Shown here piece by piece: positions 30,901 through 42,900 of a stretch of 64,000 bases of DNA. The stretch comes from Sympetrum striolatum (Eukaryota; Arthropoda; Insecta; Odonata; Libellulidae). Below the pieces are notes generated by a model, which was given only the letters and a program-made list of their open reading frames with translations, did not search any database and was not told where the DNA came from. The first letter of the stretch is position 1. Every line of letters begins with the position of its first letter. Both the position numbers and the translations under genes were made by a program. Where the stretch lies: assembly GCA_947579665.1 (NCBI GenBank), contig OX388345.1, forward strand, positions 66,889,454-66,953,453, written 5' to 3'.

Positions 30901-33900
30901 AACAAAAACAATAAAGTTAAATCTTTACAAGGGAAAAACAAAGTGAAAAATCTACCAAGAATTTCAATAATATACAGAATACACTAAAGATCTTAACCAA
31001 TAATTTCACAGTTTCTACGGTAATCTAAGGTAATCAAGTCCCTCTGTAATTTCAAGAGATTATACATGAAAAAAGTAAAAAAATACTACGGCAAGAAGCA
31101 AGGGAAAATCTTCACATGCCTATTCACACAATCAATCATGAAAGTGGAAAAGGAAATCGCTCGCGTGCGCTTACTTCCGCACGTCCCTCAGTTCGAGGGA
31201 GTGACGTTCCCTTCAGGAGCGTCCCTTCCTTCGGACGCACCCGACAAGATCCCAGACGACATCAGAAATAGAACTTACACGGTGGTGGGAGCGCTTATTA
31301 AATGCAAATCCCACACCTTTCTCAGAGCGCAAGACATCCCATTTACCCGTCGGCACCGCAGATTAACTCGGTTACAGATCCCGCCTGGAACTACCTCCCA
31401 AAACATAGCGCCCTCCCTTTTACCTTGGTATGGTCTGCACTCCACGAAAGGATTGCCAGAATACCTCTCTGGACAGCTGCACATGGGAATGTGGTTGACT
31501 ACCTCGCATCTGGCGTTCTGTCCGCAAGTGCCGGGACATGGGTCCACGCACTTCTGCCTAACACAGGCCTTGTTCCTCGGACAATCAGTGCTCAGTACGC
31601 ACTCAGGCCTACAACCCACGTACGGGTCTCCTTGGTACTCAGGCGAGCATGTGCATATGCCGTCGCGGCATTGTGCGTTGGGGCCGCACGGCGACGGATG
31701 GCAAGGATCTTGGGCCACTACGGGCTCTTGTTCTGCAAATTGAAAGGCGAATGAAGGATCGACAATAGACAACGGCGCCACAAAGTAAACAGACAAACAC
31801 AAGTCTGGCAAAGCCGGACTCAGCATGGACACCTACGTTCAGGCGGCTTGGGGTAGCAGCTGGAGAAGGGGTCTCCGGTGTATCCGGTGGGGCAAGTGCA
31901 CATGGGCGTGTGGTTCATGACGTTGCACTCAGCGCCCTGACCGCAGGAGCCTGGGCACGGGTCCCTACATTTCTCCCTCACGCAAGCCTTGTTGCTAGCG
32001 CACTCGGAGTTGATGACGCACTCCGGCCGGCAGTTTGGTGGACTGCCCGTGTAGCCTGAGCGACACGAGCAAGAGGGCGCGCCCCCTATGTCCCTGCACT
32101 CCGAGAACGGACCGCAGGGAGAGGGCACGCACGGGTCAACCACGACCGGCGTCTGAAGTGGCGGCGGAGGAGCTACAGGAATTAAGAGTGGAGCATCAGG
32201 TCTCTGAACGACAGCCTCTCGAGCGATTCGAATCGAACGCTCCCGTCGAGCCAACCGCGGACGCCAAACGACCTCCCATCTCCTGGCGTCGCGACGCTCC
32301 GCGGAGAGTGCTCGTCCGATGGCGGACGGCGTTCCCCGCGGAAGACTTTGGGTAAAAGCGCCTCGATGGGCGGCGGTGGCGCCCGCTTTGGCGGACGGAG
32401 CATGGCATTCGAACCGAGAGAGAGTATTCTAAAGTCAGCAAAAATATGTTACTCTTACGTGGAATAGGGTAGCATCGGCTAAACGGATCTCCCGTATATC
32501 CGGGTTGGCATGTACATATTGGACTATGGTTGATGGCCTCGCAGCGAGTGTTCTGGCCGCACGGACCAGGGCATGGGTTGACACACTTCTGGTTCAAGCA
32601 GGCCTTATCCCGTGGGCACTCCGGGCTAACCACGCACTCTGGCCTGCAGCCCGGAGGACTGCCGACGTAGCTTGGCAGGCAGGAGCATACGCCCTGCCCG
32701 TTGACCACGCGGCACTGGCTATTGGGACCGCAAGGCGACGGCGAGCATGGATCTGACGGCTCCGCTAGGATTGCTAAAATCAAAATCACGGTTTGCGTTA
32801 CCACGGGGCGCATACGATACGCATAACCCTAAGCTTCTACGACAGCAAGCCTCAAAGATATATCAAGCGATTCCTCGCATCCTTACGCTCGGTTGGTAAG
32901 AGACTGCAGTGGCTGAACGGGTTCCCCGTGTAGCCGGCGCGACAGACGCACGACGGCAAGTGGTTCACCACCTGACAGTCCGCGTTCGGTCCGCAATTTC
33001 CTGGGCAAGGGTCCTGGCACTTGTTCCTAATGCACGCTCGGGTAGGTGCGCAATCCGAGCTCAGCACGCACTCTGGTCGACAACCTTCGTACGGATTTCC
33101 AAAATAATCCTGGATGCAACTGCAAGCACCAGCGCCGTTTTGCTCTCTGCACACGGCGTTCGACCCACAAGGGGACGGAACGCACGGCGTGGTACTGGCC
33201 AACACCGGCTCCACTGAAAGAAAACGTTTCGGAGCATCATTAGCGCACCCTCATCGCGACACCGACACGAATCAAAATGACTATCGACAGTTTCACCCTA
33301 CGTTGCTGAGGCTGGCAGTGCGAGAACGGGTCTCCGACGTATCCTGACTGGCAAACGCACATCGGCGTATGGCTGACCACCCTGCACTCGGCGTTGGCCC
33401 CGCAGGACCCAGGGCAGGGGTCGCGGCATTTTTGGCTGATGCAAGCAAGATGACTCGGACACTCGCCATTGCTCACGCACTCCGGCCGACAGTTGGGCGG
33501 GGAGCCCTTGTACTCGGGAAGACACGAGCACGAGGGACTGTCTCCCACAACCCGACACTCGGCGTACGGACCGCACGGAGACGGCTGACAGGGGTTCACA
33601 GGAGGAGCGGGCGGCGTGTCGGCTGATGGAAACGAGAAAAAGACACCCAGCGTTACCCAGCGCGAATCTAACGAAACCGAATCTAAATCCTCACGAGCGG
33701 ACAAATGCTTACGGATCGGACTGCATCGTATGAACGGATCCCCGGTGTAGCGCGGTGGACAGCTACAGATGGGGTTGTGGTTGATGACCTCGCACTTCGC
33801 TCCTACTCCGCAGGTTCCTGGGCAAGGGTTCCTGCACTTCTGGTTGTTGCAAGCCTCGTTCTGATTACACTCAGAGCTCGTCACGCATTCAGGTCGGCAA

Positions 33901-36900
33901 TTCGGCGGGCTACCTAAGAAGGCAGGCGCGCAAGAGCAAACCGCCTGTCCATTCACCTCTCTACACTGGCTGTTCGGCCCACACGGCGACGGCCGACAAG
34001 GCTGTGATACCACGGGATCTACCAAGAGAAACAGATGGCTCGAAAAACCGTCTCCGGACACGAGAATGCATTATTCTCACGCCGGAGGAAGTTCCAGAGC
34101 GTACCCGTCCGACTAGCCCGCCGGGAGACACCCGCGCTGAAAGAACGGCGCTGTAAAACGCCGAGTCATGCAGCGCGGCTGACTCTCCCGCTTGCATTTC
34201 GTGATTCCACCGTGGATTGCGCTCTTCAGCACATGACCGCGAGAGATCCTACTTAATCCGAACGTGCGACCGTTTACAATCGTTGCCTACTTTCCATAAA
34301 CGACCCTTTTCTCGGTTTTTCTTAAATGAAGATTCGTCTTCGTGCGATATTGAGCTTACATAAGATCTGCTTGTGAAATGTGGAAAATTAAAAGAAAACA
34401 ATGCATAGACTAAAAGGAATGCCGATATCCTATGCACTTGGATTTCCGTTGCCGTAGAAGCTACTTCTTGGCTGAGAACGGATGCAGCTATTTAATCCAT
34501 GTTTCCAAAGCGCGGTGAAAAATCCCAACTTAATCCTTTTTACACGGCTGACTTTCGCGGTCTAACAACTCATATAACAGATCAATCCGGCCGGGAGAGA
34601 TTAGAGACGACCACGGGTCGCAGGTAAGACAATGCGATAATCTAGTTTTCCACGGTAAACGTCCTGAAAAATCAGTTCCAGCGCTCATACCTAACGTGAA
34701 TTAACCGAGAGGTTTCCGCCGATTCTCGACTGGCGTAGAGGCACCCACAACAATCTACAATCACGGATACGTTAATACTTGCGACGGCAACAATTTCCGT
34801 ACTCTTTCATATTCAGCTAACACAATAAAAGATCTTCACCAAGAATTTCACAGTTTCTACGGTAATCTAAGGTAATCAAGTCCCTCTGTAATTTCAAGAG
34901 ATTATACATGAAAAAAGTAAAAAAATACTACGGCAAGAAGCAAGGGAAAATCTTCACATGCCTATTCACACACTCAATCATGAAAGTGGAAAAGGAAATC
35001 GCTCGCGTGCGCTTACTTCCGCACGTCCCTCAGTTCGAGGGAATGACGTTCCCTTCAAGGAGCGTCCCTTCCTTCGGACGCGCCCGACAAGATCCCAGAC
35101 GACATCGGAAATAGAACTTACACGGTGGTGGGAGCGCTTATTAAATGCAAATCCCACACCTTTCTCAGAGCGCAAGACATCCCATTTACCCGTCGGCACC
35201 GCAGATTAACTCGGTTACAGATCCCGCCTGGAACTACCTCCCAAAACATAGCGCCCTCCCTTTTACCTTGGTATGGTCTGCACTCCACGAAAGGATTGCC
35301 AGAATACCTCTCTGGACAGCTGCACATGGGAATGTGGTTGACTACCTCGCATCTGGCGTTCTGTCCGCAAGTGCCGGGACATGGGTCCACGCACTTCTGC
35401 CTAACACAGGCCTTGTTCCTCGGACAATCAGTGCTCAGTACGCACTCAGGCCTACAACCCACGTACGGGTCTCCTTGGTACTCAGGCGAGCATGTGCATA
35501 TGCCGTCGCGGCATTGTGCGTTGGGGCCGCACGGCGACGGATGGCAAGGATCTTGGGCCACTACGGGCTCTTGTTCTGCAAATTGAAAGGCGAATGAAGG
35601 ATCGACAATAGACAACGGCGCCACAAAGTAAACAGACAAACACAAGTCCGGCAAAGCCGGACTCAGCATGGACACCTACGTTCAGGCGGCTTGGGGTAGC
35701 AGCTGGAGAAGGGGTCTCCGGTGTATCCGGTGGGGCAAGTGCACATGGGCGTGTGGTTCATGACGTTGCACTCAGCGCCCTGACCGCAGGAGCCTGGGCA
35801 CGGGTCCCTACATTTCTCCCTCACGCAAGCCTTGTTGCTAGCGCACTCGGAGTTGATGACGCACTCCGGCCGGCAGTTTGGTGGACTGCCCGTGTAGCCT
35901 GAGCGACACGAGCAAGAGGGCGCGCCCCCTATGTCCCTGCACTCCGAGAACGGACCGCAGGGAGAGGGCACGCACGGGTCAACCACGACCGGCGTCTGAA
36001 GTGGCGGCGGAGGAGCTACAGGAATTAAGAGTGGAGCATCAGGTCTCTGAACGACAGCCTCTCGAGCGATTCGAATCGAACGCTCCCGTCGAGCCAACCG
36101 CGGACGCCAAACGACCTCCCATCTCCTGGCGTCGCGACGCTCCGCGGAGAGTGCTCGTCCGATGGCGGACGGCGTTCCCCGCGGAAGACTTTGGGTAAAA
36201 GCGCCTCGATGGGCGGCGGTGGCGCCCGCTTTGGCGGACGGAGCATGGCATTCGAACCGAGAGAGAGTATTCTAAAGTCAGCAAAAATATGTTACTCTTA
36301 CGTGGAATAGGGTAGCATCGGCTAAACGGATCTCCCGTATATCCGGGTTGGCATGTACATATTGGACTATGGTTGATGGCCTCGCAGCGAGTGTTCTGGC
36401 CGCACGGACCAGGGCATGGGTTGACACACTTCTGGTTCAAGCAGGCCTTATCCCGTGGGCACTCCGGGCTAACCACGCACTCTGGCCTGCAGCCCGGAGG
36501 ACTGCCGACGTAGCTTGGCAGGCAGGAGCATACGCCCTGCCCGTTGACCACGCGGCACTGGCTATTGGGACCGCAAGGCGACGGCGAGCATGGATCTGAC
36601 GGCTCCGCTAGGATTGCTAAAATCAAAATCACGGTTTGCGTTACCACGGGGCGCATACGATACGCATAACGCTAAGCTTCTACGACAGCAAGCCTCAAAG
36701 ATATATCAAGCGATTCCTCGCATCCTTACGCTCGGTTGGTAAGAGACTGCAGTGGCTGAACGGGTTCCCCGTGTAGCCGGCGCGACAGACGCACGACGGC
36801 AAGTGGTTCACCACCTGACAGTCCGCGTTCGGTCCGCAATTTCCTGGGCAAGGGTCCTGGCACTTGTTCCTAATGCACGCTCGGGTAGGTGCGCAATCCG

Positions 36901-39900
36901 AGCTCAGCACGCACTCTGGTCGACAACCTTCGTACGGATTTCCAAAATAATCCTGGATGCAACTGCAAGCACCAGCGCCGTTTTGCTCTCTGCACACGGC
37001 GTTCGACCCACAAGGGGACGGAACGCACGGCGTGGTACTGGCCAACACCGGCTCCACTGAAAGAAAACGTTTCGGAGCATCATTAGCGCACCCTCATCGC
37101 GACACCGACACGAATCAAAATGACTATCGACAGTTTCACCCTACGTTGCTGAGGCTGGCAGTGCGAGAACGGGTCTCCGACGTATCCTGACTGGCAAACG
37201 CACATCGGCGTATGGCTGACCACCCTGCACTCGGCGTTGGCCCCGCAGGACCCAGGGCAGGGGTCGCGGCATTTTTGGCTGATGCAAGCAAGATGACTCG
37301 GACACTCGCCATTCTCCGGCCGACAGTTGGGCGGGGAGCCCTTGTACTCGGGAAGACACGAGCACGAGGGACTGTCTCCCACAACCCGACACTCGGCGTA
37401 CGGACCGCACGGAGACGGCTGACAGGGGTTCACAGGAGGAGCGGGCGGCGTGTCGGCTGATGGAAACGAGAAAAAGACACCCAGCGTTACCCAGCGCGAA
37501 TCTAACGAAACCGAATCTAAATCCTCACGAGCGGACAAATGCTTACGGATCGGACTGCATCGTATGAACGGATCCCCGGTGTAGCGCGGTGGACAGCTAC
37601 AGATGGGGTTGTGGTTGATGACCTCGCACTTCGCTCCTACTCCGCAGGTTCCTGGGCAAGGGTTCCTGCACTTCTGGTTGTTGCAAGCCTCGTTCTGATT
37701 ACACTCAGAGCTCGTCACGCATTCAGGTCGGCAATTCGGCGGGCTACCTAAGTAGGCAGGCGCGCAAGAGCAAACCGCCTGTCCATTCACCTCTCTACAC
37801 TGGCTGTTCGGCCCACACGGCGACGGCCGACAAGGCTGTGATACCACGGGATCTACCAAGAGAAACAGATGGCTCGAAAAACCGTCTCCGGACACGAGAA
37901 TGCATTATTCTCACGCCGGAGGAAGTTCCAGAGCGTACCCGTCCGACTAGCCCGCCGGGAGACACCCGCGCTGAAAGAACGGCGCTGTAAAACGCCGAGT
38001 CATGCAGCGCGGCTGACTCTCCCGCTTGCAATTCGTGATTCCACCGTGGATTGCGCTCTTCAGCACATGACCGCGAGAGATCCTACTTAATCCGAACGTG
38101 CGACCGTTTACAATCGTTGCCTACTTTCCATAAACGACCCTTTTCTCGGTTTTTCTTAAATGAAGATTCGTCTTCGTGCGATATTGAGCTTACATAAGAT
38201 CTGCTTGTGAAATGTGGAAAATTAAAAGAAAACAATGCATAGACTAAAAGGAATGCCGATATCCTATGCACTTGGATTTCCGTTGCCGTAGAAGCTACTT
38301 CTTGGCTGAGAACGGATGCAGCTATTTAATCCATGTTTCCAAAGCGCGGTGAAAAATCCCAACTTAATCCTTTTTACACGGCTGACTTTCGCGGTCTAAC
38401 AACTCATATAACAGATCAATCCGGCCGGGAGAGATTAGAGACGACCACGGGTCGCAGGTAAGACAATGCGATAATCTAGTTTTCCACGGTAAACGTCCTG
38501 AAAAATCAGTTCCAGCGCTCATACCTAACGTGCATTAACCGAGAGGTTTCCGCCGATTCTCGACTGGCGTAGAGGCACCCACAACAATCTACAATCACGG
38601 ATACGTTAATACTTGCGACGGCAACAATTTCCGTACTCTTTCATATTCATCTAACACAATAAAAGATCTTTACCAAGAATTTCACAGTTTCTACGGTAAT
38701 CTAAGGTAATCAAGTCCCTCTGTAATTTCAAGAGATTATACATGAAAAAAGTAAAAAAATACTACGGCAAGAAGCAAGAGAAAATCTTCACATGCCTATT
38801 CACACACTCAATCATGAAAGTGGAAAAGGAAATCGCTCGCGTGCGCTTACTTCCGCACGTCCCTCAGTTCGAGGGAATGACGTTCCCTTCAAGGAGCGTC
38901 CCTTCCTTCGGACGCGCCCGACAAGATCCCAGACGACATCGGAAATAGAACTTACACGGTGGTGGGAGCGCTTATTAAATGCAAATCCCACACCTTTCTC
39001 AGAGCGCAAGACATCCCATTTACCCGTCGGCACCGCAGATTAACTCGGTTACAGATCCCGCCTGGAACTACCTCCCAAAACATAGCGCCCTCCCTTTTAC
39101 CTTGGTATGGTCTGCACTCCACGAAAGGATTGCCAGAATACCTCTCTGGACAGCTGCACATGGGAATGTGGTTGACTACCTCGCATCTGGCGTTCTGTCC
39201 GCAAGTGCCGGGACATGGGTCCACGCACTTCTGCCTAACACAGGCCTTGTTCCTCGGACAATCAGTGCTCAGTACGCACTCAGGCCTACAACCCACGTAC
39301 GGGTCTCCTTGGTACTCAGGCGAGCATGTGCATATGCCGTCGCGGCATTGTGCGTTGGGGCCGCACGGCGACGGATGGCAAGGATCTTGGGCCACTACGG
39401 GCTCTTGTTCTGCAAATTGAAAGGCGAATGAAGGATCGACAATAGACAACGGCGCCACAAAGTAAACAGACAAACACAAGTCCGGCAAAGCCGGACTCAG
39501 CATGGACACCTACGTTCAGGCGGCTTGGGGTAGCAGCTGGAGAAGGGGTCTCCGGTGTATCCGGTGGGGCAAGTGCACATGGGCGTGTGGTTCATGACGT
39601 TGCACTCAGCGCCCTGACCGCAGGAGCCTGGGCACGGGTCCCTACATTTCTCCCTCACGCAAGCCTTGTTGCTAGCGCACTCGGAGTTGATGACGCACTC
39701 CGGCCGGCAGTTTGGTGGACTGCCCGTGTAGCCTGAGCGACACGAGCAAGAGGGCGCGCCCCCTATGTCCCTGCACTCCGAGAACGGACCGCAGGGAGAG
39801 GGCACGCACGGGTCAACCACGACCGGCGTCTGAAGTGGCGGCGGAGGAGCTACAGGAATTAAGAGTGGAGCATCAGGTCTCTGAACGACAGCCTCTCGAG

Positions 39901-42900
39901 CGATTCGAATCGAACGCTCCCGTCGAGCCAACCGCGGACGCCAAACGACCTCCCATCTCCTGGCGTCGCGACGCTCCGCGGAGAGTGCTCGTCCGATGGC
40001 GGACGGCGTTCCCCGCGGAAGACTTTGGGTAAAAGCGCCTCGATGGGCGGCGGTGGCGCCCGCTTTGGCGGACGGAGCATGGCATTCGAACCGAGAGAGA
40101 GTATTCTAAAGTCAGCAAAAATATGTTACTCTTACGTGGAATAGGGTAGCATCGGCTAAACGGATCTCCCGTATATCCGGGTTGGCATGTACATATTGGA
40201 CTATGGTTGATGGCCTCGCAGCGAGTGTTCTGGCCGCACGGACCAGGGCATGGGTTGACACACTTCTGGTTCAAGCAGGCCTTATCCCGTGGGCACTCCG
40301 GGCTAACCACGCACTCTGGCCTGCAGCCCGGAGGACTGCCGACGTAGCTTGGCAGGCAGGAGCATACGCCCTGCCCGTTGACCACGCGGCACTGGCTATT
40401 GGGACCGCAAGGCGACGGCGAGCATGGATCTGACGGCTCCGCTAGGATTGCTAAAATCAAAATCACGGTTTGCGTTACCACGGGGCGCATACGATACGCA
40501 TAACGCTAAGCTTCTGCGACAGCAAGCCTCAAAGATATATCAAGCGATTCCTCGCATCCTTACGCTCGGTTGGTAAGAGACTGCAGTGGCTGAACGGGTT
40601 CCCCGTGTAGCCGGCGCGACAGACGCACGACGGCAAGTGGTTCACCACCTGACAGTCCGCGTTCGGTCCGCAATTTCCTGGGCAAGGGTCCTGGCACTTG
40701 TTCCTAATGCACGCTCGGGTAGGTGCGCAATCCGAGCTCAGCACGCACTCTGGTCGACAACCTTCGTACGGATTTCCAAAATAATCCTGGATGCAACTGC
40801 AAGCACCAGCGCCGTTTTGCTCTCTGCACACGGCGTTCGACCCACAAGGGGACGGAACGCACGGCGTGGTACTGGCCAACACCGGCTCCACTGAAAGAAA
40901 ACGTTTCGGAGCATCATTAGCGCACCCTCATCGCGACACCGACACGAATCAAAATGACTATCGACAGTTTCACCCTACGTTGCTGAGGCTGGCAGTGCGA
41001 GAACGGGTCTCCGACGTATCCTGACTGGCAAACGCACATCGGCGTATGGCTGACCACCCTGCACTCGGCGTTGGCCCCGCAGGACCCAGGGCAGGGGTCG
41101 CGGCATTTTTGGCTGATGCAAGCAAGATGACTCGGACACTCGCCATTGCTCACGCACTCCGGCCGACAGTTGGGCGGGGAGCCCTTGTACTCGGGAAGAC
41201 ACGAGCACGAGGGACTGTCTCCCACAACCCGACACTCGGCGTACGGACCGCACGGAGACGGCTGACAGGGGTTCACAGGAGGAGCGGGCGGCGTGTCGGC
41301 TGATGGAAACGAGAAAAAGACACCCAGCGTTACCCAGCGCGAATCTAACGAAACCGAATCTAAATCCTCACGAGCGGACAAATGCTTACGGATCGGACTG
41401 CATCGTATGAACGGATCCCCGGTGTAGCGCGGTGGACAGCTACAGATGGGGTTGTGGTTGATGACCTCGCACTTCGCTCCTACTCCGCAGGTTCCTGGGC
41501 AAGGGTTCCTGCACTTCTGGTTGTTGCAAGCCTCGTTCTGATTACACTCAGAGCTCGTCACGCATTCAGGTCGGCAATTCGGCGGGCTACCTAAGTAGGC
41601 AGGCGCGCAAGAGCAAACCGCCTGTCCATTCACCTCTCTACACTGGCTGTTCGGCCCACACGGCGACGGCCGACAAGGCTGTGATACCACGGGATCTACC
41701 AAGAGAAACAGATGGCTCGAAAAACCGTCTCCGGACACGAGAATGCATTATTCTCACGCCGGAGGAAGTTCCAGAGCGTACCCGTCCGACTAGCCCGCCG
41801 GGAGACACCCGCGCTGAAAGAACGGCGCTGTAAAACGCCGAGTCATGCAGCGCGGCTGACTCTCCCGCTTGCAATTCGTGATTCCACCGTGGATTGCGCT
41901 CTTCAGCACATGACCGCGAGAGATCCTACTTAATCCGAACGTGCGACCGTTTACAATCGTTGCCTACTTTCCATAAACGACCCTTTTCTCGGTTTTTCTT
42001 AAATGAAGATTCGTCTTCGTGCGATATTGAGCTTACATAAGATCTGCTTGTGAAATGTGGAAAATTAAAAGAAAACAATGCATAGACTAAAAGGAATGCC
42101 GATATCCTATGCACTTGGATTTCCGTTGCCGTAGAAGCTACTTCTTGGCTGAGAACGGATGCAGCTATTTAATCCATGTTTCCAAAGCGCGGTGAAAAAT
42201 CCCAACTTAATCCTTTTTACACGGCTGACTTTCGCGGTCTAACAACTCATATAACAGATCAATCCGGCCGGGAGAGATTAGAGACGACCACGGGTCGCAG
42301 GTAAGACAATGCGATAATCTAGTTTTCCACGGTAAACGTCCTGAAAAATCAGTTCCAGCGCTCATACCTAACGTGCATTAACCGAGAGGTTTCCGCCGAT
42401 TCTCGACTGGCGTAGAGGCACCCACAACAATCTACAATCACGGATACGTTAATACTTGCGACGGCAACAATTTCCGTACTCTTTCATATTCAGCTAACAC
42501 AATAAAAGATCTTTACCAAGAATTTCACAGTTTCTACGGTAATCTAAGGTAATCAAGTCCCTCTGTAATTTCAAGAGATTATACATGAAAAAAGTAAAAA
42601 AATACTACGGCAAGAAGCAAGGGAAAATCTTCACATGCCTATTCACACACTCAATCATGAAAGTGGAAAAGGAAATCGCTCGCGTGCGCTTTCTTCCGCA
42701 CGTCCCTCAGTTCGAGGGAATGACGTTCCCTTCAAGGAGCGTCCCTTCCTTCGGACGCGCCCGACAAGATCCCAGACGACATCGGAAATAGAACTTACAC
42801 GGTGGTGGGAGCGCTTATTAAATGCAAATCCCACACCTTTCTCAGAGCGCAAGACATCCCATTTACCCGTCGGCACCGCAGATTAACTCGGTTACAGATC

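Larger units (their letters stand above)
31424..35266 (-). repeat. array unit U1 (edge unit)
   Basis: 3843 bases. This edge copy carries private variants: Tyr to Phe in exon F (33919), CTGGCA instead of CCGGCA in the A-B intron hairpin (near 31806), and CCCTA instead of CGCTA in the C-D intron. Inter-unit intron of type I. Confidence 0.9.
35267..39100 (-). repeat. array unit U2
   Basis: 3834 bases, nine shorter than the standard unit because of an in-frame deletion in exon E. Type I inter-unit intron at 37853-39100. Confidence 0.9.

Noticed and set aside
31066..31754. Long plus-strand open frames in every array unit (150-225 codons) and similar ones at other exons
   Set aside because: They are antisense shadows of Cys-rich GC-heavy exons on the minus strand, repeat only because the unit repeats, and lack any recognisable domain.
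32196..32458. Open frame continuing from exon C into the B-C intron (205 codons in total)
   Set aside because: It is the exon C frame reading past a good donor into a 286-base intron that is not 3n and contains a stop before exon B.
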